Positions 33,630 through 35,247 of a DNA stretch of 35,247 nucleotides are shown one piece after another. The translations under genes and the position numbers were made by a program. The notes beneath the pieces are model-generated. The model ran no database searches and had not been told where the DNA came from. It saw only the letters and a list, made by a program, of their open reading frames with translations. The DNA lies in NCBI GenBank assembly GCA_024506175.1, contig JAMBEQ010000097.1, positions 1 to 35,247 of the forward strand, read 5' to 3'. Within the stretch, counting starts at the first letter, position 1. Each line of letters starts with the position of its first letter. The stretch is from Methylocystis sp. GTDB lineage: Bacteria > Pseudomonadota > Alphaproteobacteria > Rhizobiales > Beijerinckiaceae.

Positions 33630-34505
33630 ATGCACGGATCGGGCGGGCGTTCGGACCGAGATTGCGACGAGATTCGCAGAGGCGTTGATGATCTTCTGAA
33701 GTTACGGATGGCGGGCGACGCGCCTGCCGTTCTCTCTTATTTCGTCGAGGACGTCGAAATCAGCTACAACGGTTCGGCGGTCGGTTATTTTCCCCAGGGC
33801 TACTGGCGCGGCCGCGACGCCTTGCGCGAGAATTTGAGGCGGACGGAGATAGAATACGAGCCGCTCGACGCCGAGGTCCGAGCGCTGCTCGTCGAGGGCG
33901 ATCATGCGGCGCTGCATTTCACCGCCCGTTGGCGCCACCGCGCGACAGGCCGCGTCTATAACATGGACATGGCTTACTTCCTGCGATGGCGAAGCGGAAA
34001 GATTGTGCAGATGCACGAGTTCATCGACCATCATACGGCCTCGCGCGCGGCGGACCCGCCGGCAAGTTTTGAAGAGCTCATGCGAGCGCCGACGCCCGGC
34101 CTGACCCGGGATGAGATGGTTGAGCGCATGGAGGCTCTCGGCAGCTTTGCTTCCCGCGGACCGAACATCGAGCTTTTTCGCAAATATTGCGCGCCGCATG
34201 TCGTGAGCGAATTTGCGGGTGATCGTTCTAAGACCTTTTACGCCGGCCGCCATCATGGCATCGACGCCTTGGCCAGCATCATTCGCTCGATCGGAATGGA
34301 GTTCGAGCAGATCGGAGCCACGATGCCCGAAATGATCGTCGACGGCTGTTGGCTGGCGGCTCGGCGCACGGTCGAATGGCGCCACTGGGGAACCGGCCGG
34401 CGCGGCGTGGTCGATCTCGCCGATTTTGCGCGCTTCAAAGACGGGCTCATTGTCGAGCTGATCGAATTCCGCGACAATATCGCGCTTATGCATATGCAGG
34501 GCTGA
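33630..34505 (+). CDS. Double NTF2/SnoaL-like domain protein, paralogue B
   Basis: The protein has 291 residues and is homologous end to end with the gene before it. Shared features include the MHG-G start, HEFxDxxxA after domain one, TPLPAGLTRAEM/TPGLTRDEM in the linker, PYAGRHTGLD/FYAGRHHGID, and a C-terminus of EFxEFRD...MQ. Domain one spans about 17-136 (WRHRATGRVY, YFLRWRSGKIVQMHEFIDHH) and domain two about 165-290 (WRHWGTGRRG, DFARFKDGLIVELIEFRD). The GGAGGCGGG ribosome site before the ATG resembles that of paralogue A. Conserved His, Trp, Arg and acidic residues line up in all four domains, but no known catalytic set is recognised. A PhzF-family gene starts 11 bp downstream. Confidence 0.77.
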   Translation: MHGSGGRSDRDCDEIRRGVDDLLKLRMAGDAPAVLSYFVEDVEISYNGSAVGYFPQGYWRGRDALRENLRRTEIEYEPLDAEVRALLVEGDHAALHFTARWRHRATGRVYNMDMAYFLRWRSGKIVQMHEFIDHHTASRAADPPASFEELMRAPTPGLTRDEMVERMEALGSFASRGPNIELFRKYCAPHVVSEFAGDRSKTFYAGRHHGIDALASIIRSIGMEFEQIGATMPEMIVDGCWLAARRTVEWRHWGTGRRGVVDLADFARFKDGLIVELIEFRDNIALMHMQG

Positions 34506-34516
34506 GCCAGCGAGAC

Positions 34517-35247
34517 GTGCCGAGAAGCCTCACTTATCACCTTCTCGACGTGTTCACGCATCGTCGCTTCGCCGGCAATCCCCTGGCGGTGGTCGAGGCG
34601 GACCCGGCGCTGTCGGGGGCCGAGATGCAGGCGCTGGCCCGCGAACTCAATCTGAGCGAGACGATTTTTCTTTTCGAGCCACGGGATCCGGCGAACAGCG
34701 GCCGAGTGCGCATTTTCACGCCCGCTCGGGAGCTGCCCTTCGCCGGGCATCCGGTCATTGGCGCGGCTGCGCTCCTTGCTGAAATTCGGGCGAGCGACCT
34801 TCTCGCCCGGCATGGGGTCGCGCTCGCCTTGGAGTCGGAAATCGGTCTCCTTGGCTGCGAAGCGATAAAGGGCCGCGGCAAAGCGACCTACGCCGAGGTC
34901 ACGCCGCCCTCGACTCCGCGCCGGCTCGACGGCGCGCCGGCGGTCGAGGCGCTGGCCGCGGCCTTGACTCTTTCGCCGGCTGACATCGGCTTTGACGCGC
35001 ATGTCCCCGCCATCTACGAACAGGGGCCGGCGTTCGTCTTCGTTCCTCTGCGCTCAAGGGCCGCTCTCGACCGGGCGCGCCGCGCGCCGACTTTTTCCGC
35101 CGCCGTGGGCGCGGTCGCCGGCGCCTATCTCTATACGCGCGAGACGGTCGATGCGGCCTGCGCCATAAACGCTCGAATGTTCGCCAACGGCCTTGGGATC
35201 GACGAAGATCCGGCGACCGGCTCAGCCGCCGCCGCCTTCGCGGGCGT
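34517..35247 (+). CDS. PhzF family isomerase/epimerase, 3' end outside window
   Basis: The frame is open for 243 codons to the window edge. The start is GTG at 34517, since no ATG is available; it lies 11 bp after the paralogue B stop. Family motifs are clear: LLDVFTHRRFAGNPLAVVE, ELNLSETIFLF with the putative catalytic Glu, FTPARELPFAGHPVIGAA, and DEDPATGSAAAAFAG close to the edge. Members include PhzF (an isomerase of phenazine synthesis), YddE and related proteins of unknown substrate. About 40-60 residues should be missing. No phenazine genes are seen, so the phenazine role is not implied. It is likely co-transcribed with the double-NTF2 genes. Confidence 0.88.
   Translation, partial: MPRSLTYHLLDVFTHRRFAGNPLAVVEADPALSGAEMQALARELNLSETIFLFEPRDPANSGRVRIFTPARELPFAGHPVIGAAALLAEIRASDLLARHGVALALESEIGLLGCEAIKGRGKATYAEVTPPSTPRRLDGAPAVEALAAALTLSPADIGFDAHVPAIYEQGPAFVFVPLRSRAALDRARRAPTFSAAVGAVAGAYLYTRETVDAACAINARMFANGLGIDEDPATGSAAAAFAG

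Overview
The window is a GC-rich stretch (roughly 60-65 % G+C by eye) of a bacterial chromosome, most likely from an alphaproteobacterium of the order Hyphomicrobiales. This rests on inference: the glgBCA-type glycogen cluster, the beta-class GST, the ilvB/ilvH/ilvC set, the Omp-like barrel and the REP-like palindromes all look rhizobial or methylotroph-like. No taxonomic marker gene (rRNA, methane or methanol oxidation) is present, so the family is not settled. I saw no insertion sequence, phage gene, CRISPR array or tRNA.

Layout. 1-2328 (-): the first 776 codons of a large Aas-type fusion (lysophospholipid flippase, acyltransferase, acyl-ACP synthetase). 2329-2744: a divergent intergenic region with a 24-bp palindrome. 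2745-4150 (+): a TetR regulator and a TauE/SafE exporter. 4205-5708 (-): ccmC-ccmD-ccmG for cytochrome c maturation, each overlapping the next by 4 bp. 5831-8547 (-): envC-ctpA, a cell-wall hydrolase activator and a periplasmic protease. 8609-17838 (-): the glycogen genes in the order glgB, glgC, glgA, glgX-malQ. glgX-malQ is one 1367-residue fusion. glgB carries an in-frame TAG at codon 625, with its normal C-terminal domain continuing in frame behind it. 17988-19457 (-): a PfkB sugar/nucleoside kinase and a periplasmic FKBP. 19598-21214 (-): an outer-membrane barrel and an unknown four-helix membrane protein. 21359-24777 (-): gmd, rmd and a glycosyltransferase, a GDP-D-rhamnose module. 24959-25315 (-): a YidB-family protein.

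From 25700 everything is on the plus strand: yebC, a mosaic palindromic element, a second TetR regulator, a small L,D-transpeptidase, a GST, and then the branched-chain amino-acid block ilvB, ilvH, ilvC. ilvB is preceded by a complete-looking attenuator: promoter, a 16-codon leader peptide rich in Leu and Val, and a strong intrinsic terminator. Two tandem paralogues follow, each made of two NTF2/SnoaL-like domains, and the window ends inside a PhzF-family gene.

How the genes work together. GlgC makes ADP-glucose, GlgA polymerises it, GlgB branches it, and the GlgX-MalQ fusion debranches glycogen and recycles the released maltodextrins. Gmd and Rmd would supply GDP-D-rhamnose to the adjacent transferase for surface polysaccharide. 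EnvC and CtpA fit septal peptidoglycan remodelling. IlvB/H/C catalyse the first two steps of valine, leucine and isoleucine synthesis under apparent Leu/Val attenuation. The points most worth a second look are the glgB amber codon, the ilvB leader, the double-NTF2 pair and the 24-bp palindrome.
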